Assembly: GCA_000733355.1 (NCBI GenBank)
Contig: JNVV01000022.1
Coordinates: forward strand, 391,384 to 455,383
Length of the DNA stretch: 64,000 nt
Direction: 5' to 3'
Source of the DNA: Falciphora oryzae
Lineage: Eukaryota > Ascomycota > Sordariomycetes > Magnaporthales > Magnaporthaceae
Below, one piece after another: positions 9,828 to 20,393 of this stretch (its first letter is position 1; each line of letters opens with the position of its first letter). The notes beneath the pieces are model-generated. The model was not told where the DNA came from and ran no database searches. It saw only the letters and a program-made list of their open reading frames with translations. The position numbers and the translations under genes were made by a program.

Positions 9828-12800
9828 ATGGAACACCTCGAGACTCAGGTGAGCGACCTGCGCTCCTTCCTGCGCCAGCGGCCTGACGACCCATTGGGGG
9901 CAGCGACCGCCTCGAGGCCGGCAGCAGCCGTGTCCTCCAGCAGCACCGCCGCCCCGCGAGGAGCCTCCGACGGCGGCCCCGCCCACCGCTCTCCCCATGC
10001 GACCGCCTCCCCAGCCGGTTCGCGCCCGTCGAGCAACGCCGCCAGCGGGAAGCGCCGGGCCGACGACGACGACGAGGGGCAGAAGCAGCAGAGGAGCAAG
10101 AGGAACAGAGTACGTTTAGCCTTGTAACGACTGTCTTTGAAGAGACCTGAATATCTGTCCACTGCAGAGCAAACCATAACCTTGTCCTGAAGTCTGCTGA
10201 CTTGCGCCCATCCTCGTCGCACTTTAGTACATCTCTCTCGCGTGGTATGTTGATGCTGCTTTAGAGTGCCCGACGTCCGGCTACGACGACCTACCTATTG
10301 ATGCCCCCCGGCCCCGACCTTGCGAGCTGCCCAAGAAGATCTCCTTCCTCCCAAGCCGACCCTCTCATCCCTCTCTTGCTTCTTACGTCGCACTTGCTCT
10401 CGACTAACTGGTCTCCCTGCCCGCGACATAAAGCACCGAATGCAAACGACGAAAGATCCGCTGCAATGGCGAACAGCCCTGCGGGCGGTGTGGCCACCTC
10501 AACCTCACCTGCCTCTACACGGCCAACTGCTGTTCGAGCAGCTTCAAGGAGTCGGACGACTACAAACGCATGACGGAACAGATCGCTACTCTCCAGACCC
10601 AGGTCAACACCCTGTTCGAAAACATGTATACCCTTCGGCAAGAGACCCTTCAGCCGGCCCCCGACCATGACCGGACTAGTGGCCCTGCGGCCCTGATAGG
10701 GTCAGACGGGGGAGCACCTTTGATGGCCCGGGGGAGCAGCATTGCCGAATCCTCTACCACGCTATTGGCCGGCCAGCCCATGGGCCTGCGGGAGCGGCCA
10801 TCATTCAGTCAGCCAGCGAGGTTCCGGGGGCCGACAAGCATAGACTTCACTGTCGACATGGCCAAAAACACGCTGCACAGGATGGGCTATAGCGGCGAAC
10901 GAGCCGAGGGTGTCGAAGAGCCCGGCCAGGGCTCTGATGGTGGGCTCGCGCTACCGGCTCCCGGGGCGACGCCAAACCCCGCGCTGCGGTCGACATCGGC
11001 CGGACCCGATCACAGCTCGGATCCTCTCTGGCAGTACGACAAGGATGAGATGCTTAAGCTCTGCAAGATTTATAAGGACGAAGTCGCTATTATGTACCCC
11101 GTTTTCGACGTCGAGTCTGTTATGGATCATGCGCGAGCCTTGGCGGACTGGATGCAGTCGGCAAGACTCCACCGCCTCTCGTCGCCTCCGGTCGACGACG
11201 GGCACTTCTCAGACAGGAAGACGCTGCAGCTCAAGATCATCATGTGCTGCGGCCTGACCATCGAGAACCACGGCCGCAGCCCCCGGGCCACGGAGCTGTT
11301 TGAGACCATGCGCCCCGTAATCGGCCGCTTGCTGATCAGCGAAGGGGCCGACGTCGCGAGCCTGCCGTTCCTCAACACGGTCGCGGGCTTCCAGTTCCTC
11401 TGCAACGACGAGATTCTGGCCTGGCGCATCATCGGCCAGGTGGCCCGCCTCTGCCTCGAGCTTGGCCTGCACCGGCGGCAGGGGCTCTACAGGGTCCCCG
11501 AAGGCCCAGAGCGCCGTAGTGCGCTGAATACTTTCTGGGTTACCTATACCCTAGACCGGCGTTGGTCGTTTGCGACAGGCCTTCCCTACGTCGTATGCGA
11601 CGAAACAATCGACCCCAAACTGCCGTATCCGGTGAGTTTTCCATTGGTTCGGCCTTTTCTATCCTCCCCTAATCCGCGTGCTGATGCCCTTCCGACCTGC
11701 TTGTATCACAGGATGGACACCCTTATATGGTGGCCATGATCACATATTCCAAACTGGCTGCCCGAATCTGGAAGTTGGTTGACTACTTCGATGCCGCTGT
11801 CACCCTAGACTTCAAACGGGAGCAGTTCGAGACCCTCGACCAGGAGATCCTCGCATGGTATGAGAGCGTGCCGGATGATATCAAAATTAGCGGCCTGCGA
11901 GAGATGCCTCTGCCCTCTGCTGGTCCGTCTTACAACCTACAGAGACAACAAGTCTGGACACGACTACGCTTGCATCAGGTATGGAATGGGACTCGTTCCA
12001 GCTGCAATCGCCTCCATGAACGCGACCACTAACTACTGGGACTTCGTCGTGCAGATACGCATCTGGCTGCATATGCCTGTGTTACATTGCGCCAGCAGCA
12101 TCCAGCAGAACAAAGATCTGGCTTTCAAAGTAGTCGGGCTTGCGCAGGACACGATCCAATACCTCCGAAAGCTGCATGACAACACGGGGGTGTACCGACG
12201 CCTGCAAGTCTTCTATCACCAGTTCCTTTCGTCTTCCATAGCGGTGCTCTTCCTTGCGGCTGCCCACGCTCCTGTTGAGTTCAGCAGCCTGGCGCGCCCG
12301 GAGTTCTACATGGCCCTGGGGCTCATCAAAGACCTGTCGGCCAAGAGTTGGGTGTCGCAGAGGCTCTGGCGCGCTGTCCACTCCCTGAAGCACTACGCCA
12401 CCCGCCTTGGGCTGCAGGACGAGGACGGTGACCACAGCAACAATAACAGCAATAGCGCTGGCGGCCCCAGCATCTTGAATAACCAGCAGCAGCCTTGTCA
12501 TTATCATGATCCACTCTCCATCAGCAGCCTGGCCGCGACCACGACCCTGCCGTCGTCCGCGATCTCGTCTCTGCACACCCCGACGCATGACAATAGTCCT
12601 ACGGAAGCGGGGACTTACCCGGCTCCCCCCTACTCATCGGCGGGCACGCCGGCCGCCCGAGGGTCAATGGGCCCAGCTCTCCGGCAGGACTTCGACCAGG
12701 ACCTAGTCCAGGGGATGCTCTTGGATGACGAGCAGAACGGCAGCGCCTTGCACAGTGAGATGTCACGCATCTTCGAGGGTTACTCATGCCTAGTCTCGAT

Positions 12801-12924
12801 GGGAGGTAGCAGCGGCCCAGGGTCCACGGCAACGCCTGACGGGCCGTTTGGCCTTGTCGGGGACGCCTCGAACTGTCTAGGTGACGATATTGGGGTGTTT
12901 CAGCAGATTAGGGACATGTTTTGA
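9828..12924 (+). CDS. Zn(II)2Cys6 fungal-specific transcription factor with a 17-nt microexon
   Basis: My model has five exons: 9828-10109, 10228-10244, 10434-11631, 11712-11978 and 12055-12924, giving 877 aa. The Zn cluster is assembled only by splicing. Exon 1 ends KRNR, the 17-nt exon 2 supplies YISLA and the first two bases of Cys100, and exon 3 continues TECKRRKIRCNG. This gives C100-x2-C103-x6-C110-x5-C116-x2-C119-x6-C126. A coiled-coil-like stretch (TEQIATLQTQVNTL) follows. The Fungal_trans-type middle homology region starts near DEMLKLCKIYKDEVAIMYPVF. The exon junctions LPYP/DGHPYM and RLRLHQ/IRIWLHM keep frame and sequence sense. The C-terminal 150 residues are Ser/Asn/Pro-rich. The likely role is nuclear DNA-binding regulator; target genes are unknown. 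The N-terminal 94 residues are less certain than the rest. Confidence 0.85.
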
Positions 12925-13583
12925 CAAGCCATACGCGGCATGTCGACAGTAGCAAAATGTGCATCGATACAGCGTGATGGAGGTTTTCTGCAAGCCCGCT
13001 TTGTAGTATCGCCAACCCGAGACTCGGGAGAATCAGTATCTCTGCCTCCATCGGCAAGGTCCCTTTTAGACACCCTTCACTCTCAACACACGCCCCATAT
13101 TTGGCTGGTAAATTGCTAGGACGTATCCACAAGGCGCCCTGGGCGCTAGTTCTCAGATGCATTCCCCGTTTATAACACTTTTGGTCAGCCATGTCAGACT
13201 AGCACCAGACCCCATTTTCCCCTGCAGACCACAGGTTTCAATCGAAGATTACGGCATGCGGGTACATCTCGAGCGTGCCTGGTTGGATAAGACGCGCGGA
13301 TGGGACTCAAGACTGGCTAAGGTGCTGACGTTGCGCCAGTTGCGTGCTCCGTGCCATTCCCGCTCCAATTGACGCCCATCGGATGAAGTTACCCCGCCTC
13401 TCGGAGTAACGACTCAACGTCGGCGTTTGGATTTCATTATTAATGGGCATCTAAGCCTGTTCGTGTGGTCATGGAGCGGGCGGGTTTACCAGCAACCTCC
13501 ATACCACTCCTCATACACTCTATAACCAATAGAACAAGACACGATTTGACAAAAATCACCGCATAGCACAGTACCCAACGGAG
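12925..13583. other. Intergenic region with CCAAT box before the GFA gene
   Basis: 3' flank of the regulator and promoter of the next plus-strand gene. A CCAAT motif at 13526-13530, within TATAACCAAT, lies 54 bp before the ATG at 13584. CCAAT boxes bind the HAP/CBC complex in fungi; use here is inferred. Nothing else stands out. Confidence 0.35.
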
Positions 13584-14741
13584 ATGGACCAAGACACCGG
13601 CAAGGCCGCGAGCGCCACCAAGACGCTCACGGCCCGCTGCTTCTGCAAGGCAGTGCACTTCACCATCACAGTGGGTCTTTCGGACCTGCCGCTACCGGTC
13701 CACCTCTGCAGCTGCTCCGTCTGTCGGTACACACATGGGATGATGAGCACTTTCCACGCGCCCCTTCCTCGCGGCGTCTCTCCGCGCTTCATAGCCCCCT
13801 CGACTCTCGAAGGCGCCCTGACGGGCTACACGTTCAAGGCCGAGGGCGGTGGGAGCTGCCCCAAGAGCGAGAGGTTCTTCTGCAAGACATGCGGCTGCCA
13901 TGTGGGCGACCGGGACCTCGAGCCCAACTCCGACGGCGAGCTCGAGTGGCGCGTGGCGTCGAGCATATTTGATGACCATGGACCGCAGTCGTTCCGCATC
14001 CAGAGTCACGTCTACGCCGACCCCGCCACGCAGGGCACTGGCGGGATGCTCGAGTGGCTGCCCACCATTGGGGACCGCGACATGAAGACGTGGAACCCAG
14101 AGGCGGGGTCCTCGGCGTCTGCGCATCAGCCGCCAGAGCAGGAGTTTGACGAGGCCGGCAACGAGCGGCTTCGAGCGCAGTGCCACTGCGGCGGCGTAAG
14201 CTTTACGATCCCGCGCCCCGACGTGGCGGCGACGGTCGACGACGACTACCTGCGGCATTGGGTCAGCCCCGACGCCTCCAAGTGGGCGGCCTCACTGGAT
14301 CTGTGCGACGACTGCCGGCTCATGGACGGCACGCACGTGGCCGCCTGGACATTTGTGCCACTCGCGCAGACGCTGCCACGGGTGCCACCGGACTTCAACT
14401 TCGGGACGCTCACGACGTACGACTCGAGGCCGGGCACTGTCAAGCGGGCTTTCTGCGGAGTCTGCGGCGCCACCGTCTTCTACTCGTGCAAGGCCCGGAG
14501 CCCCGAGGACAGACCGGACCGGCACATTGTGGACGTGGCGGTCGGCCTTTTGCGGGCGCCCGAGGGCATCGCGGCGGAAAAGTGGCTAAGCTGGCGGTGC
14601 GGGCGCGTGGCGTACTTTGACAGTGGCAGGCGCTACGACGCCGAGTTTGCCGATGCGCTGAAGAAGGGATACGAGGCATGGGGACTGAAGATGTACGGCC
14701 AAGTGTCTGACTGGAAGCTGGGGCCCCCGAGCCCGTCGTAA
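13584..14741 (+). CDS. Tandem GFA/CENP-V domain zinc protein
   Basis: A 385-aa single-exon protein with two copies of the GFA fold (glutathione-dependent formaldehyde-activating enzyme / CENP-V family). Domain 1 covers about residues 17-165 and has the full zinc set C19-x-C21, C42-x-C44-x2-C47 and C100-x2-C103. Domain 2 covers about 197-360 and has C200-x-C202, C241-x2-C244 and C291-x2-C294, but the first Cys of its middle CxCx2C motif is replaced by Asp (D239). Family members bind zinc; a true glutathione-formaldehyde activity is proven for few of them, so I do not claim the reaction. There is no signal peptide or membrane segment, so a cytosolic location is likely. The gene follows the Zn2Cys6 regulator on the same strand after 659 bp. 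Confidence 0.88.
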   Translation: MDQDTGKAASATKTLTARCFCKAVHFTITVGLSDLPLPVHLCSCSVCRYTHGMMSTFHAPLPRGVSPRFIAPSTLEGALTGYTFKAEGGGSCPKSERFFCKTCGCHVGDRDLEPNSDGELEWRVASSIFDDHGPQSFRIQSHVYADPATQGTGGMLEWLPTIGDRDMKTWNPEAGSSASAHQPPEQEFDEAGNERLRAQCHCGGVSFTIPRPDVAATVDDDYLRHWVSPDASKWAASLDLCDDCRLMDGTHVAAWTFVPLAQTLPRVPPDFNFGTLTTYDSRPGTVKRAFCGVCGATVFYSCKARSPEDRPDRHIVDVAVGLLRAPEGIAAEKWLSWRCGRVAYFDSGRRYDAEFADALKKGYEAWGLKMYGQVSDWKLGPPSPS

Positions 14742-15874
14742 AGCAACATCAAACCCTTTGGACGCCGCTATGTACACGTCAACTGCCCCATATGCAGGCA
14801 CAGCTAGGAGACGAAGCGAGAATGTGCCTGAGCGGGGTCGGAGAAGGACACACGAGAGATGGAGGGCCGAGGCTTCAAGCTCAGCTAGCGACTGGCATGT
14901 TCTCTAATCATGGCTTGCATGCATGCATCGCACAGGTCCCCAGCGGGCGTCCTTGGCCCCGCCCCTCGCCCAGGCCGTTCAGGGCGCGGGTACAGCACAG
15001 TGTTCCCGATGCATGCTATCACGGTGATATCGACGGCCCGCCGAAATGGGGGCCAAAAAAGTACGCAAGAGACATTGCGATGGCACGGTTGCGAGCGCCT
15101 GAAATCTGGGGCGAAAGCCCGCGTGCGCTGCAACATTGGAGCAAGGCGCCGTGCAGGCACTGGCCAGGGAGGTGCCAGAACTGGCCTAGTTACCGAGCTC
15201 GAGACTGGGGCTGCAGCCAGGATGGGCTCGTTTGCCCTCACGGTTTTGGGGCCGCGCGTTCCGCGTAGTGCGCACCGGCAGGCCCTGCTGGGACGCTATC
15301 CCTGCACTACAGCAGGCTCGCCCCCGTTCGGGTCGCATCCGTCACACTCAATCACACGTCTTGTCTTGGAGGCCATCACATCACACCCGCCTTCAGTTGC
15401 ATAGACGCGCGAGCCCAGCAACAGCCGCTGGCGGCTAACGGCCGTGTGCGAATTTCGCCGCGGCTTTTTTTCTTTTCTTTTTCTCTCTTTTTCTTGACAT
15501 CCATCTGGTGTACCAATACCGTGGATACACCCCGCCCCCTATGGCCTAGACACTAACCAAGCCTGTCAAAGTGGCTTGTCAGCTCGTGTCGGATCTGCCA
15601 ACTAGTACCTCCCTACCCACTGTCCAGGTACCGCACGCAGCACGATAGAGCCGTTGCATGAGCCATGTTGTGAGGCGGTAGTTCCGCGGGTACCTCTCTC
15701 CCTATCTCCCACGGAAACAGGCCTAGACTGGACAGGCAATCAGTAGCCTGGGCACCAGATTATCTATGACCCCTCCCACCTCTCCCACTCGTTAGCCTGG
15801 TTGGCTTTGCCTTCTCCCTATCCTCGCCGCTCTTCCACTCGCACAGCTACTTTTGCCATTCACAGCCCTCCGAC
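14742..15874. other. Intergenic region with pyrimidine tracts
   Basis: No supportable gene. A T/C tract at about 15463-15495 and CT-rich sequence at 15700-15860 lie upstream of the F-box gene at 15875 and look like a fungal promoter and leader. Confidence 0.45.
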
Positions 15875-17125
15875 ATGTCGTCCTCCGTCTATGGCCCGCA
15901 AGGCGTTGCCCACCCCTTCCCACCAACCACCATGACGGCAGCAACGGCCTTCGCCAACGGAGCCGCCAACAACGGCCTCCAAGGCCCGGCCGAGACCCGC
16001 ATCTCAGCACTCGTCCGTCCTGAAGAAGACGCCATGAGCGGTGTCCGCCTGATCGATATTCCTGCGTCGATTCCTCGCAGCTGGCCGCCCAGGCCGCGAA
16101 CCGACGCCCACGTTCTACGCCAGCCCCTGGGCGACCTGGTCAGGTTCCCTGACGAGCTGCTCCTGGCCACCGTTGGGTTCCTTGACTTCCAGTCACTTGA
16201 CCGTCTCAGGCAGATCTCCCGCCGCGCCCGGGATATAATCGAGAGCCTCGAGGTCTGGCGTGAGCTGCTCCGCTACGCCCCGGCACAGCTCCACGCTCTG
16301 TACCGCACCGGCCTACTCGGTCTCCACCCGGCCTCCAAGCTCCTGGCCGTGCTCCGCTCCTCCATGTGCACCTCGTGCCACACCTACTTCGGCGGCTTTC
16401 TCTTCCTCATGACCTGCGAGCGCGCCTGTCTAAGCTGCCTGTGCGAGAACCCGGCCTTCCGCGTCACTAGCCCGGACAAGGCTGCTCGCTGCTTCCGCCT
16501 CACTCCAGAACAGGTGGCGAGACTACCAGCCATGACCACCATCCCACAGAGGAGGTACTCGGGCGCCCTCCGCGATTGGTACAAAGTCCCAACCCACCTT
16601 GTCAGTGTCAGGCATGCCAAGGAGCTCTCCCTGGCGCTGCACGGCGGTGAGCTCCCACCACCTGTTGAGCCTGCTCGCACGCCCGAAGGGAAGCTGTCGA
16701 CCAGTCACAACCCTCTCGACCCCTATGTGTTTGACGTATTCCGGGACGCACCGCTCGAGCCGCCAGGGCAGGACTTGTCGCTGGTGAACCCCAGGCACGT
16801 CGTACCGGACGACTATATGGGCGCCGCCATCGTCCGGATGCCGTCCCTCCGCCCACATGCCGCCACACGCCAGGCCGGCGGCGACGACGGGTCCCCGCTC
16901 GAGTACGGCATCTACTGCAGCGGGTGCCAGAAGATGCGCATGCAGTTTGAGCAGGGCATGCTACCCGGGCATGTGGCTCTGGAGCTGTTCCCCCCGACGC
17001 TAAAAGATCAGCGCCGTGCCATAGAGACTGTCGCGCAGCGCCTCTGGTCAAAACAAGGGTTCGTCGACCACGTCGGGAAGTGCTACGGTGCCCAGATACT
17101 ACTCCAGAGCATGATATCGGCTTGA
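15875..17125 (+). CDS. F-box protein with Cys motifs
   Basis: A 416-aa single-exon protein. An F-box lies at about residues 86-130 (LVRFPDELLLATVGFLDFQS, then LDRLRQISRRARD). It is followed by a Cys cluster (CTSCHTYF, CERACLSCLC) near residues 169-191, and another pair, YCSGCQKMRMQ, near 347. The N-terminal 85 residues look disordered. This layout (F-box, Cys-rich segment, distal Cys pair) is common among fungal F-box proteins of unknown target. The likely role is substrate adaptor of an SCF ubiquitin ligase. The gene is convergent with the flavoprotein gene, whose stop is 159 bp downstream. Confidence 0.82.
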   Translation: MSSSVYGPQGVAHPFPPTTMTAATAFANGAANNGLQGPAETRISALVRPEEDAMSGVRLIDIPASIPRSWPPRPRTDAHVLRQPLGDLVRFPDELLLATVGFLDFQSLDRLRQISRRARDIIESLEVWRELLRYAPAQLHALYRTGLLGLHPASKLLAVLRSSMCTSCHTYFGGFLFLMTCERACLSCLCENPAFRVTSPDKAARCFRLTPEQVARLPAMTTIPQRRYSGALRDWYKVPTHLVSVRHAKELSLALHGGELPPPVEPARTPEGKLSTSHNPLDPYVFDVFRDAPLEPPGQDLSLVNPRHVVPDDYMGAAIVRMPSLRPHAATRQAGGDDGSPLEYGIYCSGCQKMRMQFEQGMLPGHVALELFPPTLKDQRRAIETVAQRLWSKQGFVDHVGKCYGAQILLQSMISA

Positions 17126-17284
17126 CGGGGGACAAGAAGCGCTGCGTTTGTAAAATTATAAAAAGACTCTCACTGTCCTTCTTTCTACGACGGGCATAGA
17201 ATAAAGTTTGGATGTGGTTTCCTTGCGGATCCGTCCTCGGGGATTCGGAGAAGGGGGAAGAAAGCAGATGGATTGCACAGCCAT

Positions 17285-18861
17285 CTAAGCTGCCTGTCGG
17301 TACTGCGCCAACACATCGGTGGTATCTTCAAACGGAACAGCGCCCAAGTGTGTCCAGGCCCCATCGACCCTGAGGGCAATGTCTTTGTCCTTGGAGTGCC
17401 AGAGGAACTCCGTCTTCTCGTCCCCAAAGTGGATGATTGATTTTTCCTTGAAACACCAAGCTACGTCAGCAATGCGCTTTGTTTGCCTCTGGCTCCTCGT
17501 CCTCTCCATGCTCGCTGTCACTTACAAGACCAATCGTCAGCTTGATGACGCCGTCGGCCCAGTGCGGCTCGTACTTGACGGAAGGCTGCTCGCCGTCCAT
17601 GGCCATGGCGATGTTGCCGGCGACGATCGCGGACTGCTTCATGGCCGCGCGGGCGTTGGGGTTCCTGGTGCCCGTGTCGGCCACGTCGCCGCACGCGAAG
17701 ACGTTGGGCAGGGAGTTGTCGGCGATCTGCAGGGTCGGCAGCACGCGGACGTGACCGGATTCGGAGATCGAGGCCGGCGAGAGCTCGGCGAGTATGTGGG
17801 AGGAGGGCCGCTGGCCGACGCAGCTGACCTGCGAATTCCAGAAGGGGGCTTTGTCAGCTGGCTGAAAGAAACGGCAGGTCTCTCTGCCTACAAGAACTAG
17901 AAGAGAACGCAAAATGAAAAATAGAAGGCAGTCCTACAAAAAGATCGCACTCGATTTTCCTGCCGGACCGCAGCGTCACCAGCCGACTGCCGGCATCGAC
18001 GGCGGCGCGCTCGTTGAGCACGACCTCGACGCCCAGGTCCTGCAAGCCCTTGAGCGCGGCGGCCTGCAGCTCCGGGCCGAACCTGTGCATGACGGCGGGC
18101 CTCGAGTGCACGAGCACGACCTCCTTGTCCGGGTGCTTGTCCTTGGCGTCGGCGGCCAGCTCGACACCCGCCGCGCCGCCGCCCACGACGACGATTCGTC
18201 CCGCCGCGGCGATGCGCCGCTGCATCTCCCGGATCCGCGCCAGCCCTCCTTCCTTGTCCGGCGCGCCGACCCGCGACGGCAGGCCCTCGCCTGCTCCCGA
18301 GCCGGTGGCTACCACGAGGTAGTCGTAGGGGATCACCTCTCCGTCCTCGTTGCTGCCATCTTCGCTCCCCTGTACACGCACCGAGCCGCGGGACACGGAG
18401 GCGACGCGGCCCGTGACCCAGCGCAGCCGGCCCGGGGCGGCGCCGGCGAGGTGGGGCCCGTAGGGGATGAGGGCCTTGTGCTCGTGGCCCTCGACGACGC
18501 ACATGCGCGGGAGCACCCACGTGAAGTGGAAGTGGCTGCTCGGCTCGACCACGACGACCCTGTACGGCGAGCCGGCGGGCAGGGACGTGGCGAGCTGCCG
18601 GGCGACGTGATAGCCGGCGAAGGAGGCGCCGACGACGACGATGTTCTTGAGCGGCGGCGGCGGCATCGATGTCGCTGCCTCAGCGTCTTGTGGTTTCTTG
18701 TCATCGCCGGATGTTAGCCTTTCCTTTCGCTTGAGCGCTTGCTGGCGCTTGAACCGCTTGTTGACGGCGCGGGTGCGTCTGAAGAAAGCAAAGGCCGAGT
18801 CGAGTGTGTAGGCGAAAAACCTCCAGATTAGGCTGGCCTTGGCCAGCAGCTTCGGCGCCAT
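17285..18861 (-). CDS. AIF/AMID-like FAD-dependent pyridine nucleotide oxidoreductase
   Basis: A three-exon gene giving 462 aa: exons 17938-18861, 17526-17828 and 17285-17446, with introns of 109 and 79 bp and all junctions in phase 0. The FAD-binding motif VVVGASFAG is at residues 75-83, the NAD(P)H-binding motif VVVGGGAAGVELA at 224-236, and the second FAD motif VFACGDVADTGTRN begins at 351. This is the Pyr_redox_2 fold of the AIFM2/AMID (FSP1) branch, which reduces quinones or other acceptors with NAD(P)H, often at membranes or mitochondria. A hydrophobic N-terminal stretch with basic residues (about 10-50) could anchor or target it. I chose ATG 18861 (context AACATGG) over an in-frame ATG at 18936 with a poorer context; the longer form adds 25 residues. 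Confidence 0.88.
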
Positions 18862-19438
18862 GTTGGGCGTGTTCACGGCAGGCAGCTGGCTCTCAGGTGG
18901 GTTGGATGAGAGGAGTCGGGAGCAGTTCCACAGCATAAATAGTTTTATCAGATGATCAGATTAGATTAACACCGAGCGAGCAGGGGGTCGTCCCTAGCCT
19001 GTTCGGCCTCGTCGTGCTTAGCCTGGATACGCATTTCCCTCGTGTGGGTTTCCCTCGGCCGAGGGGTGGGCTGGGCCACCAAGGGCCGAAATAACCGACC
19101 ATGCAATGCGACTGACGGATTTCACGCTTGCCTCCACGTGTGTTTCCCAACAACAGCCCGATCCGACCCTACTCTGACAGCTCCGGTCTCGGTCATTCCA
19201 GGGCAGAAATAAGCGATCAAGACCCTTGTGTTTGGGGCCGCCAGCTTTTGTTTGTGTGCCCGCGTTACTCGGGACTGGCGCGAAATTTCCGAAAACGCCG
19301 AGCATTTTGAAGCTGCTGCTTTTCGAGATTCTGCTTTGTGCGTTGGAAAATAAAAAAATGTAATACGATCAAATCTGCGGCATGGGTATTCCGCCGTCCT
19401 AGGCTTTAGATTGGCGAGAAAAATGGGAGCGTGGAAGA

Positions 19439-19469
<31 letters not shown>

Positions 19470-19483
19470 AACAGCCACTCCGT
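18862..19483. other. Intergenic region between two minus-strand genes
   Basis: Promoter of the flavoprotein gene and 3' flank of the acetyltransferase gene. It includes the (GA)n tract listed separately. No gene is seen. Confidence 0.5.
19447..19470. repeat. (AG)n microsatellite
   Basis: Twelve AG units, preceded by an A run, just beyond the stop of the acetyltransferase gene on the minus strand. Confidence 0.95.
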
Positions 19484-20393
19484 CTACTTGATCAGCTTCT
19501 TCCACCAATGCTTCCTAACCCCGCCGCTCGCCTTGAGCACCTCGCTACTGGCCGCCGAGCTGGTCACCACGGGCGCCTTTGCCTCTCCAGCCTGCTGCTT
19601 CTGCTTCTTCGCAATCCCGGTCCCGAACTTGGGACACCCGGCCTCGCGCCACTCCTCAAACGTCACGCCCCCGGCGGCGGACGGCATCTTGACCATGAGG
19701 GGCACGTCGACGCTGATCAGGGGCAGGCCGAGCACTTTGCCCTTGTGCGAGATCTTCTCCTTGAGGCGAACGAACCCCATCTTCTCGTAGAGCTTGACCG
19801 TCGACGGCGACGACTCGAAGTAGACGGGCACGCCGCACGCCTCGCCCGTGGTAAGCGCCCACTCGATGAAGGCCTTGCCTGCGCCGCGGCCCTGGTGTTT
19901 CGGGTCGACGGCGATGACGTGGACGTCTGAATGGGGGGGTTTTTTTTTATCAATTTCGGTTTGAGCCCAGCTAGAGGGCGGGTGACCTACAAATGTATCG
20001 CTGCCCACCCCAAAGCTTCTCTCTCATCTCCGCCAGCGGCACCAGGATTGCATCCGCTCTCTCGCGCTCTTTGCCCTCGAGCCACGCACACCCCTCGAAC
20101 CTGCGCTCTTCCGGCGAGCGCTCTCGGAAGTGCGCGTCGCCGAGGCCCATGCCGACGATCTCGCCCGTCTCGGTGTCGACGCATTTCAGCGTGTACTGGT
20201 GGTCGCACTTGTGCCACCAGTCGAGCGTGGCCTTGGCGTGCGCGGCGCGGAACTCGCGGGTGTCCGTCTTGCCCCCCGGGAAGAGGATGTCGACCATGAT
20301 GCGGCCCATGGCGTCGTTCCTGAACGAGGCGAAATATATCTCGTACAGCCGCGGTATGTCCGGGATCAGCGCGGGCAGCACCGCGATCGGCAT
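19484..20393 (-). CDS. GNAT-family N-acetyltransferase
   Basis: A two-exon gene giving 281 aa: exon 1 is 19991-20393 and exon 2 is 19484-19926. The 64-bp intron (donor GTAGGT, acceptor TTCAG) joins RYI to YVHVIAVDP. The acetyl-CoA pyrophosphate-binding loop is QGRGAG (146-151), preceded by the beta-4 strand VHVIAVDPKH and followed by the helix KAFIEWAL and the beta-5/alpha-4 segment YEKMGFVRL. The N-terminal MPIAVLPALIPDIPRLYEIY and a CAWLEGKER-like segment match the usual fungal single-domain GNAT layout. The substrate is unknown. The C-terminal about 45 residues are Lys/Ala/Ser-rich and probably disordered. Confidence 0.88.

Noticed and set aside
17914..18717. 267-aa plus-strand frame opposite the AMID-like gene
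   Set aside because: The minus strand has clear FAD and NAD motifs; the plus translation has none.
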